From assembly GCA_015847255.1 (NCBI GenBank), contig JADLZK010009188.1, positions 89,493 through 153,492 of the forward strand: a stretch of DNA of 64,000 nucleotides. The letters run 5' to 3'. Below, piece by piece: positions 13,020 to 24,267 of this stretch. The notes below the pieces were generated by a model. The model was not told the origin of the DNA, made no database searches, and saw only the letters and a program-made list of their open reading frames with translations. Position 1 is the stretch's first letter. Each line of letters opens with the position of its first letter. Source of the stretch: Hyparrhenia diplandra (taxonomy: Eukaryota; Streptophyta; Magnoliopsida; Poales; Poaceae). Position numbers and translations under genes: made by a program.

Positions 13020-14850
13020 AGGTTTTTGCCGCTCAACGCCCACGGGATTGAATTTAGTTGATTGGATTTACGATTCAGCCGGGCTCGCGCCGCCCAGCCC
13101 TCGGGCGACCCCGGCGGAAGCCTAGCCGCCGCCGCCGGCCCCGCTCCCACCCCTTCCTCCCTGCCCCGCCGCCCGGTCCAGCCGGGAAGCCGTGCGGCTC
13201 CTAGGACGGCGGCGGCGCGGCTCTTTCTCGCGCAGGAGGAGGCTCGAGTCGGCGGGACACGTGCTCTCGCCTCGATCGCCTCTCCCGGGTCACCGCTCTC
13301 TCCCGGCGGCCGGGCTCGACGCGGTCGGATGCAAAAGCCACTGGCGCCGTCGGGGCGGAACCCCTGCCGGCCGCCGCCATGGCCGCCGGGGCGCCCACCC
13401 CGACGGCGGCGTCCGGCGCGCCCCTCGCTCCGTGCCCTCCCTGACCCCTCCCCAACCTCCTCCCGACCCTGCGCCTTTCGTGGCCTGAAGTTGTGGCGCC
13501 CGGGGCGACCGGATCCACACCACTGCGCCCCGATCCCGGCCCCTCCGACACGGATCCGGTGGTTTGCTGGTCTGGCCGCCGGCCTAGGGTTGCGGCGACC
13601 CACGACGCCGCGAGCCGGGCACGGCGCCGGGGCTCGCGCCCGGAGCTGGTCCCCCACCGACCCACCCCACCACCCCCCAACCCGCCTTGGTGGTGCGGGG
13701 CTGCTGGGCTCTCGCCACCGGACCAAGGCAGCTCTCTCGGCCATCTTCGGTCATTGGGGCCTGACCGCCTCCTCGCCGTCCCCTCGTCGTGTCGTCTTCA
13801 TCAACTTCCTCCGGCTACGCCAGTGTTCTGGTCTTGGGCTCTTTGTCGCCGGCCGGGTCCACGAAGTTGGAACCCAGGCGGCCGTGCAAGACCCCTCATT
13901 GCGATTGGCGACGACGCCATTGGGCGCCGTTCACCCCCTTTGGGGCGTTGATTCCTCCCAACTCGTGGATGTGCAGTCGACAATCTCCTCGGGCGTAAGC
14001 CTTGCTCTAGTCATCTAGGCCGGTGGCGCGGCGACGTTGCGACGCTGCGTGGCCCTCTTGGGGCGCCACCGCGGCGGAGTAGGAGTCCAACTCGTGCCAC
14101 GGTCTTGTGTTCTCCGTGTGCTCTCCCCAGTAGTTGTCTCCTTCTTGAGTTGGTACGGCCTTGGTTGTTGGGTGTTGCCGCCCGTCGGCGAGTGTCCCCC
14201 GTTGGGCGCCCCGCCCCGTCGGGCGGTCTCTCGGTGGTGCGGGAATATTATATGCCGTGGTGTTTCCACTGGCTGCAGCCATCCCTCCACGATTCCTCCC
14301 CTCGCGGGCGGCGTTGGATGGTGGTGCGTGGCCCCTGATTTGCCGGAGGATGGCACCATCGGCGTGGGGAGGTCGTCGTGTCCGTTGATCCTTTGCTTGC
14401 GTGTCTACCTTCTCTTAGTCCCCACTCCACCGCGAGCGTAGCAGCGACGGTGAGTGGTGGAGGGCACTACGGCGTTGGTGAAAAACGGGCGAGTATGTTT
14501 TCGGCGGGGGCACAGTCGGCGCTTCGGTGGACATCTTGCGGCCTTGTCTAGTGCCTCTCACGTTTGGGCTAATTTCTCTCTTTCTTTTGATGTATTTGTG
14601 GTTTAGCCACCTCTCTCTCCAATCTTTGGAGAGCTTGTTGTTGTTGTTGTCTCTTTTGTGGTTTCAGCCACACCCTTGCCTCGGCTCCGAGGCCGTTATG
14701 CGGTTTTAGTCCCGGTTTTCCATAATTAAGCGGGCGGGGGTTTGGCCTCGTTTTCCTTAAAAACGAGGTTATGTCGCCATTTTGGGGCACTTGAATATAA
14801 TTCAGGTGGGAACGCCTCCCCGGTGAAAATTCAAAAAAAAAAAAAAAAAA
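13020..14850 (+). mobile_element. Poly(A)-tailed non-LTR-type retroposon inserted in the MYB3R coding exon
   Basis: About 1.83 kb, GC-rich (CCGCCGCC runs) over its first 1.4 kb, then a T-rich UTR-like stretch, ending in 18-20 A at about 14833-14852. It is flanked by AACAAAAGAGAA (13008-13019) and AACAAAGAGAA (14851-14861), a target-site duplication that differs by one base in an A run. Removing it and one repeat copy restores a continuous MYB3R reading across the site. No endonuclease or reverse-transcriptase motifs are visible in any frame. It is therefore most likely an internally deleted or non-autonomous LINE derivative. The long reading frames through it come from GC-rich composition and match no family I know. 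Confidence 0.75.
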
Positions 14851-17800
14851 AACAAAGAGAACCAAAAGAATTAGACTCATTCAGCAAGGATAATCCACAA
14901 ACATTGTTGGCTGTTTTGCCTCCTGCCCTAGCTGATCCTGAATACCCACTAGCAAGTATCACTGCATCCACGTTGAGCGGATCTTCAGGACGATCCTTGC
15001 AAAAAAATCTATTTCTGTGCCCTTATCATGAACAGAATTCATTTTCAGCCCTTGCATTGCTAAGGCAACAGCAGAACAGTTAGCTTCTAATGCCTCACAC
15101 GGAATTTCTGGTTGAGCTGTTGGCATAGAAAGAGAAAGGAAATCTGAATAGCTCTTGATATTTTTCGAATTGGAAGAGTGCAGATGAGTTGTATGTTCAG
15201 AACGATCAAAAGATTCCGGGGGGTGTTTGACATAGATATCGGGCTCCTTGTTCAAGTCAATATGGTTCCCAGAAGTTGGTAGCTTTGCATTTGCATGCTT
15301 CAAAGTATTACGAACCATATGCACAGAAACTGGTGAAGAGCTTCTGGCATTGTAATCACCTAACCTTTTTCTTAATGAACTATTCCAATGGTTTTTAATG
15401 GAGTTATCTGTCCTGGAGACAAGAACAAACTTACATCATAACAGGCTGAAAGTATAAGCAGTTGCTTAATTCAATGATATGGTGGCGAAAGAATGCAAGA
15501 ATAGAAAATTAGAAATGTATTTCACTATTTTGTTGAGAATTTCAAATCTAGCAGCAAATCACTAATAGTTTTTGGCAGTCATGTATTACCATGCATAGGA
15601 GGATGTGAGACAAAATAAAGTTACTTTCCTACCATTTCAACTTATAGATATAATGTTTTTGCCACTAATAATCAGAACAAAGTATTTAAAAACTGCACAT
15701 CAGATACAAAGATTACAAATGTCTAACTAGATGGCTTCCCATAAACAAGGACTCAAATTCATAATATTAAAATTACATAAAATATAACTAAATGTTGAAA
15801 GTACTGTCCTAAAATTTAAGGTTGGCTATATAACTCAACTGGTGATAAAAGAGATATCCAGACAATATTCCGACACCTAACACGCACATCAACAGTGGGC
15901 ACAGCTGACCTACATTTCTATGGAGCTAAAACATGAAGTCTTCATGAAAAGTACAATTCCTGCATGTATTTAATGAACAGCTAGTCTTTTAAATACAACA
16001 TGCAAATATTTCAAGTAACATCAAAACCAACATATGGCTAAATCCATCCATAGTCCATATCCATAGAGTAAAAAATATTTCTTGATGAATATTTTGAAGT
16101 AGTACCTTCCAGGAAGAAGTTTCGCAATTTCTGCCCATTTGTTCCCATGCAAACGATGAGCATCAGCAACCACACACTCCTCCTCGACAGTCCATGGCTG
16201 CTTATTTATTTGAGGATCCAAATGATTATGCCACCTAAATGAAATGAGATATCTTTAGGTTCTTTATGAAACTTTTTAAGAAACATGGGTAACACATGGA
16301 ATCTTACAATACTTTAGGTATTCAGTATCTCATATTTATTAGTCCCACAGTCGGGAATATCAACCCCACCAAAAGAACTTCAGAAATAAAAGAGTGCCAA
16401 TCATTTTATGATGTTTAATAAGAAAAGAGATTTCAATTAAAATGATTAAGAAAGAAATCATACTACGTTCTGCCTTTTCTCCAACCAGAAAAAAGGTTAT
16501 ACATTTGAATACCAATGGCACATGATTCTGCAGCTGTGGGCAAATCACAACATCCTTTACTACCTCAATGCAACACTAGGAAATCATGGCTCCAATATGT
16601 CCGTTCACCTTCTACCTAGTGTATCAAAGTTTATATGGCGCCCATAAGTTTATATGGTGCCCATGGTAAACTAAACATAGTCCTCTAGAGATGAGACAGC
16701 ACAGGAGTACAGGAGTGCTTCAGCTTTGGAGTTTGAGAACCAAAAGACAGAAATATTTTTATCTAGAACATTTATTGTGATTTGTGAATAGGAGTTGGGC
16801 TGCATGTTTTAACAGAAGCTGAGCTGGCATTCTATATTTTGTGTTCCCCAACAGTTTTTATGTTGATGGTGAAATTTAACAAACTGCTAAGTGACTTGGC
16901 CAAATGAAACACGGTGCTAAGAAATCTCAGAGAAAAAACAGATCACTCTGAATTCAAATTTAAAGGCAAAATATAAATGCAGCATTCCACTAATAATTTG
17001 TTTGTATCAACACCCTTGGTACATCATTATATGAATACCTCTCGGCATTGTTTGCCAATGCGACCATCTAGTGACCTTGCTATAACAGACCATTTTTGGG
17101 GCCATGGTGCTTTTACCATATTGACAATGATATCGTCTTCCTGTAAGGACCCAATGATAAATTATTACAAAATGCAAGCATTCATTTTGTAGGACTGAGA
17201 TTATGAACTGGACAAACCTCTTGGGTCCAAGGACCTTTTTAAGTTCAGGATTAATAACTTTTTGCCATCTATGCAGGCATTGTACCGCTGTTCTATCAGA
17301 GAAAGATTGAGCTGCATACAGAAAACAAATCTGAAGTTAGCTTATACATTTGTAATTTCTTTCTGTAAGGTTACGAAGAGAGGATGAAACCTTCAAGGTA
17401 CCCAAAGTCTAAATAGCTCAATTTCATTGTAATGAAGTACACTTGAATGTTGAATCCCCTTCAACATGAGCTCTATCTTGAATCTTGAACATTTAAAACA
17501 AGAATATGGGGAGGAAACAGAAATTGAAAATAAATGGAAATGATTTGGGAATGCCTTGACAATCCACTATGAGTCTATGATACAACACATTCTAGCAAAT
17601 GTATTCTTAGAAATATGAGTGTGGGTGTGTATTGTAAGGGTAGATACACAGCTCGCTTGCTTGTTCAGCTAAAAAAATACAACACATTCTAAACAAAGCT
17701 AAGGAGTAAAAGGACTTCACTGGAATTGCAGGCACCAGCCCTATTTCTAATGTCCAAGACAGAACTTAATGACAATATCTTCAGAATCATTCTTATTTAA

Positions 17801-17897
17801 GGATTCCTACTTATCCACTTTGTTCTCTTCAGGCTTCAAACCCTTCAAATTAAAATCTGAGGCTACCTCAAGTACTGCTGCAATAATGAACTCAGTC

Positions 17898-18056
17898 GGT
17901 TCGTTTTAGAGATGATGTTTCGAATGTTTTTTTTTTTTGCGTTTGGCTTGATGCTTTCAGTTAAATTTTGTTTGTAAGAACCATCTTACTCTTTTATTAA
18001 TGAAAATTTTGTGTACTGTGGGCATCTCCCCACAGTCTTTTACTGTCAAAAAAATT
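17898..18056 (+). mobile_element. Short retroposed fragment in MYB3R intron, with 14 bp target-site duplication
   Basis: The 159 bp insert is flanked by perfect copies of TAATGAACTCAGTC at 17884-17897 and 18057-18070. It ends GGCATCTCCCCACAGTC, TTTTACTGTC and an A run, the same terminal box as the insert in LPD intron 1 (2871-2969). It is probably the 3' end of a SINE or a 5'-truncated LINE. It lies in the intron between exons 3 and 4. Confidence 0.7.
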
Positions 18057-20990
18057 TAATGAACTCAGTCTATGTATCCAGTATGCATACATATGAGCAG
18101 ATAGACATCTAACTTCAGAGGGAAAACAAGTTGAGGACTTTCTACCCCGAAACACAATTTTTTTTTTTTTGTGATCACGCCTAAGCACGTATTTCACCCC
18201 GAAAACACAAATAATAATGCCAGAAATTTCTGCACCCAATAAGTAGAAAAACTTTTGTGACACAAGAATTGTATGCATAAGAAAATAAATTCATGGTTAC
18301 TAGTTTTTCTCAGAATTGACTGTTGAAATACACAGTAAGAGATGCAGAGCATAAAGGAGAAAGCAAACCTATCTTCTTCCAATTTTTCCCTCACAAGCAT
18401 AAACTGCATTCCGCAATGTTTCATCCTGCAGCCACACACAAAAGGCTATAAGCAAAGAGTTGAGCATTTGTGCTGAAAACCCAAGATTGAAAATCGAGCA
18501 TTAGTGCAGAATTAGTGGCTCGCTATGATGGGGCAACGGATGCAATAGTGATGCAAAAGTAATGTAAAAGCAATTATAAGAAAGGTGAGTATTTTTTTGT
18601 ATTTTCATATGCACAAAAAAAAAGGAAAAAGGATAGTTAATTGTAACTGGAAATATAGATACATAAGATGGAATTATAATGAACATACACTGAATTAACT
18701 AAAAAGATGTACAAAAAGTTGAGAGAACTTTATGTACCTCTTCTAATGTCCAGCCACCCTTAGCTCTCCTTACGGGGCCACTTGTTCGCCTGACATGTAG
18801 GATTTGGTCAGTAACATTAAAAAAAAAGATATAAACATTCATGTAATGAGAAACTAACTAGGATCGAGCACAAAAAAGTGCAAGTTACAATGGATAGATT
18901 GCTTATTGTAAAAAGCAACATCTATGACAGCGCAGCCAGGAAATCAATTCTAGTAACCTGGGTTTCTCAGCCATTATTCAAGTATCAGCTTTGACTTATC
19001 TTTTCTTTCAACAATTAGCTTACAATCATTAAATGTTTTATCAGGATTTGAAACATGAGGAAATCTTTAAAAACAACTTAATATTTGTTAACACGGCGAA
19101 CATTTGTTTGTGGGGAGTTAGTGGTTAGTATGATAAACATGTTCTCTTCGGAAAAAGTGGTTTGCTGAAAGTCGCTGAGTCCATGTTATAAAATAAGTGT
19201 GGACCTCAGAATGGGCAAAAATTAATTATTGAATTACCGTCAGTGATCTTCCTGGTCAACCAGTATTTTTAACTTCGTTCTCTTGGCCTAAATATCAATA
19301 AATTACCTCAAAAGTACTCCTTTTTAAACATTTACTACTACATAGTCATCTTGAGAGCCATTACTAACATCACTACATCAGAGCAAGGGAAACAAAAAGA
19401 TATAGCACTCCTAGTTTCTTATACGACAGGGTGCAATTATCAGCTGTAGAAATATGTAAAACTTACAGACACATACACACTACTAAAACTAGTCAACAAC
19501 TATTTATTTATCTAAAGATACAGAACTCCAATCATTTGAGTGGTTTTTTTTTACTATTTGGTTCGCCAAACCCAACGCAAAGCCTCCTCCTTTACCCGGG
19601 CTTGGGGACCGGTATGTTGAGACGACTCAAGAAAGTCTTCCAGTCAACATAGGCTGGAGTTTAAAGATCTGAGAACTCCATGATAGCAAATTTGTATAAA
19701 CTACTACTGATTGATGGAAAAAAAACGAAGAATGATTCTACATACTTTTTTTGTACAGTTTAGCCATAAACATAATGAACAATACAGTAAACAATGAATA
19801 ACTGCTTTCTCCATCGCAAATCATCATAATGTAAACAAAAAGGAGCAATTTATCTACATACTGAATATGATAGCCTTTGTGAAAGTTATTCAACAAAGAA
19901 TTCGATAAACAAATTGGCTCATACTATGATGTATCACCCATTCACCACACCACCTTCATAACCAACAGAAATCACCATTCTCTCTGAATGTTAAAACCAT
20001 TGCAAAGTACCTTCAACATGACTCTGGCAAGAAAAATAACTGCAGTTCCTATAGTTGAGAAATGTACAAATCAACGAAATTTTTCACTGAACCAACAAAA
20101 GAATGGCAGAAGGGAAGCATCGCATATCCACAAATGGACAACTAGAAATGCCTTTACTTGTATCCTTTCCAAACAACTACGACCCAGCACCTCAAAAAAT
20201 AACGTCCAAACCAAATGAATGCACTGTGCATCACTGTGCATCCTAATTCCTAATAACGGAATAAATAATATGCAGTCTTGCAAACATAACAAATACACTC
20301 ACATTTGAAACCTGTCATTTTAGATCCACTAAAACCTCGATAATATATACAATTTAATAAATTAGTTTTCCTACAAAATCAATATCAGTACACGATATAA
20401 TGACATAAAGTTTCAGTAAAAAAAAAGAGACTAAACTCGCAGGCCCATGTGTGTTTCTCGACATTACAAGAACATGACAGCTCGAAGCAACTTAGAGCTT
20501 CTAGCTTCAACTCCACTACGCTACATGCAAAAGCTCACGCCTTTGTTGCCCAAACAGTCAGCGCAGGGCACCAGAATAGAGTTTACTGACATCCGAAAGG
20601 CAACGACATGTTCTCCAGAATAAAACTACCAGGCGAACCGCACCAGCTGACTTGACAAACTATTAGAAGCATCAAACGTCACTTTTCCAAGGCAAATGAA
20701 AACCGCATCCAATCCACGATCCGATAAACTAAGCACACAAGCGTCCGAAGGAAGTAAGCAACCACTAGAACACAGCAGCAGAGTCTCAATTCTCGAACGG
20801 TTCACAGCGGCGGAGAGTACTACCTGATACCAGAGACTGATGAGTCCGCCGGGCTGAACACCACCGGGGACATCTCCGCGCCGCCTCCATAGCTTGCTGC
20901 GTCTGAAGCTGGCGGCAAAGGGATCGACCCCGCCAGATTGAGCCAGTTCCACGCGCTCCCCTCGTCCTCCTCCACTTTCACCGCCGCCAT

Positions 20991-21888
20991 GACGACCATC
21001 TACCGCCGCAACTACCTCATCACCGCCGTAGACACCTAAAACCACATAGAAATGGGGAACAAACAAAATTCCAGTTAAAATTCTCTCCACAGAAACGGTT
21101 GCAAAGACGGAATCAAAGGAGCGCCGACGCTTTGCAAACCGGAGGAAAACCAACCCCCAGATCGGGGAATCAGGGAGGATCGAACCGGAGAAGGAGATGG
21201 CGCGAAGAGGGCGCGAAGAGATGGATGCAAGGCGGGGAGGGCAGCCCGAAACCCTAGGGGATAAAAGCGCGACCGTTTTGCCGGGCACCCGCGTCGCGGG
21301 GGCGGCTTCAGTTGTGTCGAGGGATACGAGAGGACCAGCCAGAGAAGGAAGGGGAAGATATGGAAAGGAGGCGGCTTTCAAAAAACCTCGCCCGTTGAGC
21401 AAAAGTGGCGTGGAATCATTTACTTCTAAATAATGTTTGCACTTAACCCCCTGAGTCTTTTAGTATTCATCATTCTTGTGTAACTGAATTTACCAACTTC
21501 CATTTTTGTCGACCTTTGAACGCGTTAGAGAAGCTTCCGTTGAATCATGGCATGGCATCGATTTGTTAAGCGGTTGTTTGATCCATTAATTAGCATCAAA
21601 ATTAGTGAGCTGCTAATTTTTAGCAGAAGGTTGTTTGGATCCCTTGCTAATAGATGCTTGGATACTTGGGTAGTGAGTTGAATAGCATATGAACTATTAG
21701 CACTTATTAGACAACTCTAAACTTGCTGATGAAATTAATAATTAGTAGCCCTCTAGCTACTACTAATTATTAATTTTACTAGAGGGTTTGTTTAGACCTA
21801 CTAATACTAGCTGCTAATTATATGATCTTAAAGAGAAACTCTATTACGCAAAAAAACTAAGATCAAATCTTTGGCCACCAGAGTCATA
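20991..21888. other. 5' region of MYB3R and intergenic DNA
   Basis: The first 400 bases are moderately GC-rich and should hold the 5' UTR and promoter of MYB3R. From about 21560 to 21840 lies AT-rich, self-complementary sequence (for example CCCTCTAG and CTAGAGGG arms at about 21752-21787), probably an unclassified MITE. Confidence 0.5.
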
Positions 21889-22080
21889 GGGCCTGTTTTG
21901 GTTTAGGGACTTTTTAGTCATTGAGACTAAAAAAGTCTCTTTTAGTCCCTAACAAACCAAACAGGAGGGACTTTTTTCGGACTTTTCCTCTATTAGTCTC
22001 TAAAAGACTCTCTTAGAGGGACTTTTTTTATTAGTCCCTAGGACTAAAAAAATTTTAGTCATTGTTAACCAAACAGCACC
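21889..22080. mobile_element. Tourist-type MITE (PIF/Harbinger)
   Basis: The 192 bp element starts GGGCCTGTTTTGGTTTAGGG and ends TTGTTAACCAAACAGCACC, near inverted repeats. It has several internal AGGGACTTTTT/TAGTCCCTA arms and is flanked by ATA on both sides. This is a common grass Tourist layout. Confidence 0.75.
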
Positions 22081-22083
22081 ATA

Positions 22084-23051
22084 GTACAAAACTATGCAAG
22101 TGTAAATCACGTACTCCTCTTATTGGTGATTATACACCAATATAAACCTGTTTCCCAAACGAGACGGAAAGCTGATGATGAAACCATTTTCAACTCCTTT
22201 AGCTATGCTTTCCGAAGCTAGAAGAGTCCTTTCCAAACTAGCATGTTATCATGCATGCAAGAAGCAATTGTACAACAATTGTTTTGTGGTTGGTGCCCAA
22301 TGAAGGACCGTATTGCGATTAACAATCTTTCAGGGTTCTCAGGGGTGTAGAGAAACAGGGATCAGGCGGAAGTGAAAGCACGATCCCAGGAGGAACTGAA
22401 CGAAGGCACGCACCAGCACCAGCACCACCACCAAACGAGGAAAGCGACGGCGGAATTTTAGGCTGTGCCGTTCCGTTCCGTTGGTGCCTTCGGTGGTGTG
22501 GACCGGACGTGTGGTGCAAAAGTGCCTTGCGACGCGTGGACGCAGTCATGCACGCAAAACACCCCAAAACCGGCAGTTGCCGTAGCGAGCACGAGGTTTT
22601 GAACTAAACCCGTAACGGCGCCTGGTCCGTCCGATCGATCGAGGCTGGAGCGTACGGCGCGTCCGATCCCTCGCGCGCGTCGCGCCGCAGGCCCGCAGGT
22701 GCCGCTTGCCGCCACGGTGGCTCTGGTCTGGTCTGGTTGCGCTCTATCTACAACCTCGGCGGGTCGTGTTGCAACTTGCATGCCAAGGGCAGTCAACTGC
22801 TGTGCGGCTGCGATCGGTCGGTTCTCCACCGCTATATACGGCCCGTTGGTGGTTTGGTTTGGTTTGTTTGTTTCTCGACGTGAATCGTGATGATGCTGAT
22901 GTCGAGCGTACCGAGGTTTTGGTTGGATCTTTTAAGTTGTTTGAGTTTGACAAACGTAGTCCAATCTGAAGTATGGCCAAATTAAAGTTGTCAGTTTGTC
23001 ACAAAGTTTTGTTCGAATCGTGAAGGACGAATGAACGAGACACTCATGTAC
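22084..23051. other. Intergenic sequence, nothing recognised
   Basis: Mixed-composition DNA with a GC-rich centre at about 22420-22850. Open frames occur on both strands, but none shows a domain or plausible gene structure. Confidence 0.5.
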
Positions 23052-23054
23052 TAA

Positions 23055-23386
23055 AGTCAGTCTCAATGGGGTTTCGTTTTTCATACACATTAAACGCAAA
23101 TACGTCACAAGAAAACTTCACTTTTTTGCATGAAACGTCTAGGAGAGAGAAGGAGAAAGTTTCACCATGGTGAAAACTTCGGCACGTTTCACATGGAAAC
23201 GGGGGGTGAAACCCCATTGAGAAAGAAATAGAGTTTCACCATGAGATTATGCAATTAAACCGCAATGAGAGAGAGGTTGTGAGACCCTTAAACCTATGAA
23301 ATCGTGCATTGAGGGAGACGCCTATTTAATACAAAAAGTTTCACATCTTGAAAATCGGGAGGTGAAACTCTTCATTGAAACTGGGC
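23055..23386. mobile_element. mPing-like Tourist MITE (PIF/Harbinger)
   Basis: The 332 bp element starts AGTCAGTCTCAATGGGGTTTC-like and ends CATTGAAACTGGGC, with TAA on both sides (23052-23054 and 23387-23389). The start resembles the terminal repeat of rice mPing (recalled, not searched). An internal GTGAAACCCCATTGAGA at about 23206-23222 is the inverse of the left end, suggesting a composite or internally rearranged copy. Confidence 0.65.
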
Positions 23387-23692
23387 TAAAGTGTCAAAAA
23401 CATGTGGAGATCCTAATGCGAATATGCATGCATTCATGCGTTAGAAGTGAACTTTTGAATAATCTTGTCGCCAGCCAGCCCGGATATAGTGAGATAACTC
23501 TTGCAGTCTTGCCATTGCGAGAACCAAACAGATCGAGCATGTATCATCAACTATTTCTACATGCGTGCATTCCCGGGAATGCTCTGTATTTCTTTGTTAC
23601 TTGGCACGCACAATGTACAAGGTATTCGAGAAAAACGCGTACAATGTACAAGCTATAAGGAACCCGCTTCGTAAGGACGAATAAATCCATCA

Positions 23693-23893
23693 GGACACTC
23701 ACAATGCGAGACTCTACCATAGAGTCTAAGCTTATTTATTATCATCATATTTATTGCATTTTGCCGAGGTGGCGCTCGATGTGGCAAGATATTTATAGAA
23801 GAGAGAGGGAGAAAAAACAAGACTTCAAGTCCACGTTATCCAAGGTAATAAATAGTTTTAAACTCTATGATAGAGTCTGCATTGTGAGTGCTC
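23693..23893. mobile_element. Tourist-type MITE, CACTCACAATG family, copy 1
   Basis: The 201 bp element has ends GGACACTCACAATGCG and GCATTGTGAGTGCTC. The inner arms ACTCTACCATAGAGTC and ACTCTATGATAGAGTC are also complementary. TCA flanks it on both sides. Confidence 0.75.
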
Positions 23894-23997
23894 TCATACA
23901 TTTTTTTTTTACAAGCACGGATCATTAATTGTTGCGACACTAGTGTTGTTGAAGAGAGAGAGGGATGTTTTCTCATATGCTACTTGTCAAGCCTTAA

Positions 23998-24264
23998 GGG
24001 CACTCACAATGCTAGAAACTATCATGGTTTCTATAGTCTTGGACATTGTGTCAAGAAACTATCTTTCACAATGCAATTTTCTATCATGATGTCACATGAC
24101 CCACTTATCACTCTCACAGATTGTCTTGGTTTGCGTGAAGACTTGATTTCTTGTGTTTTTCCTCTCTCTTCAATAAATATAGCGCCACATCAGCAAAAAG
24201 CAATAAATAGAAGGGTAATAAATGAGGATAGAAACTATGATAGAGTTACGCATTGTGAGTGCTC
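23998..24264. mobile_element. Tourist-type MITE, CACTCACAATG family, copy 2
   Basis: The 267 bp element has ends GGGCACTCACAATGC and GCATTGTGAGTGCTC, flanked by TAA at 23995-23997 and 24265-24267. It shares its terminal repeats with the copy at 23693-23893 about 100 bp away, but the interior differs. Confidence 0.8.
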
Positions 24265-24267
24265 TAA

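Larger units (their letters stand above)
12339..20990 (-). pseudogene. MYB3R: R1R2R3-MYB transcription factor (MYB3R), long exon interrupted by a retroposon
   Basis: Nuclear three-repeat MYB of the class that binds MSA elements and controls G2/M genes. Minus-strand exons: 20824-20990 (start MAAVKVEEDEGSAWNWLNL; an in-frame ATG also lies at 20999), 18738-18789, 18369-18425, 17218-17311, 17039-17140, 16106-16234, then a long exon from 15412 down to 12339. R1 lies in exons 2-4 (GGWTLEEDETLRNAV to TAVQCLHRWQKV). R2 starts at the end of exon 4 and runs to GRIGKQCRE and HNHLDPQI. R3 is KQPWTVEEECVVADAHR to NSIKNHWNSSLRKRLGDYN. The C-terminal part keeps the MYB3R motif FDVSPPYRLRSKRLAILKTV. The long exon is split at 13020-14850 by a retroposon, which destroys the reading frame. 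One-base indels also occur at 18383-18387, 17236-17240, 15001-15007 and in the 12-A run near 12781. The join of exons 5 and 6 lacks 2 bases of the expected frame. A further short 3' exon near 12065-12172 is possible but not certain. Confidence 0.88.

Noticed and set aside
13004..14018. Open frames of 246-318 codons on both strands in the MYB3R insertion
   Set aside because: They lie in GC-rich retroposon DNA, show no gag, endonuclease or reverse-transcriptase motifs, and overlap one another on opposite strands.
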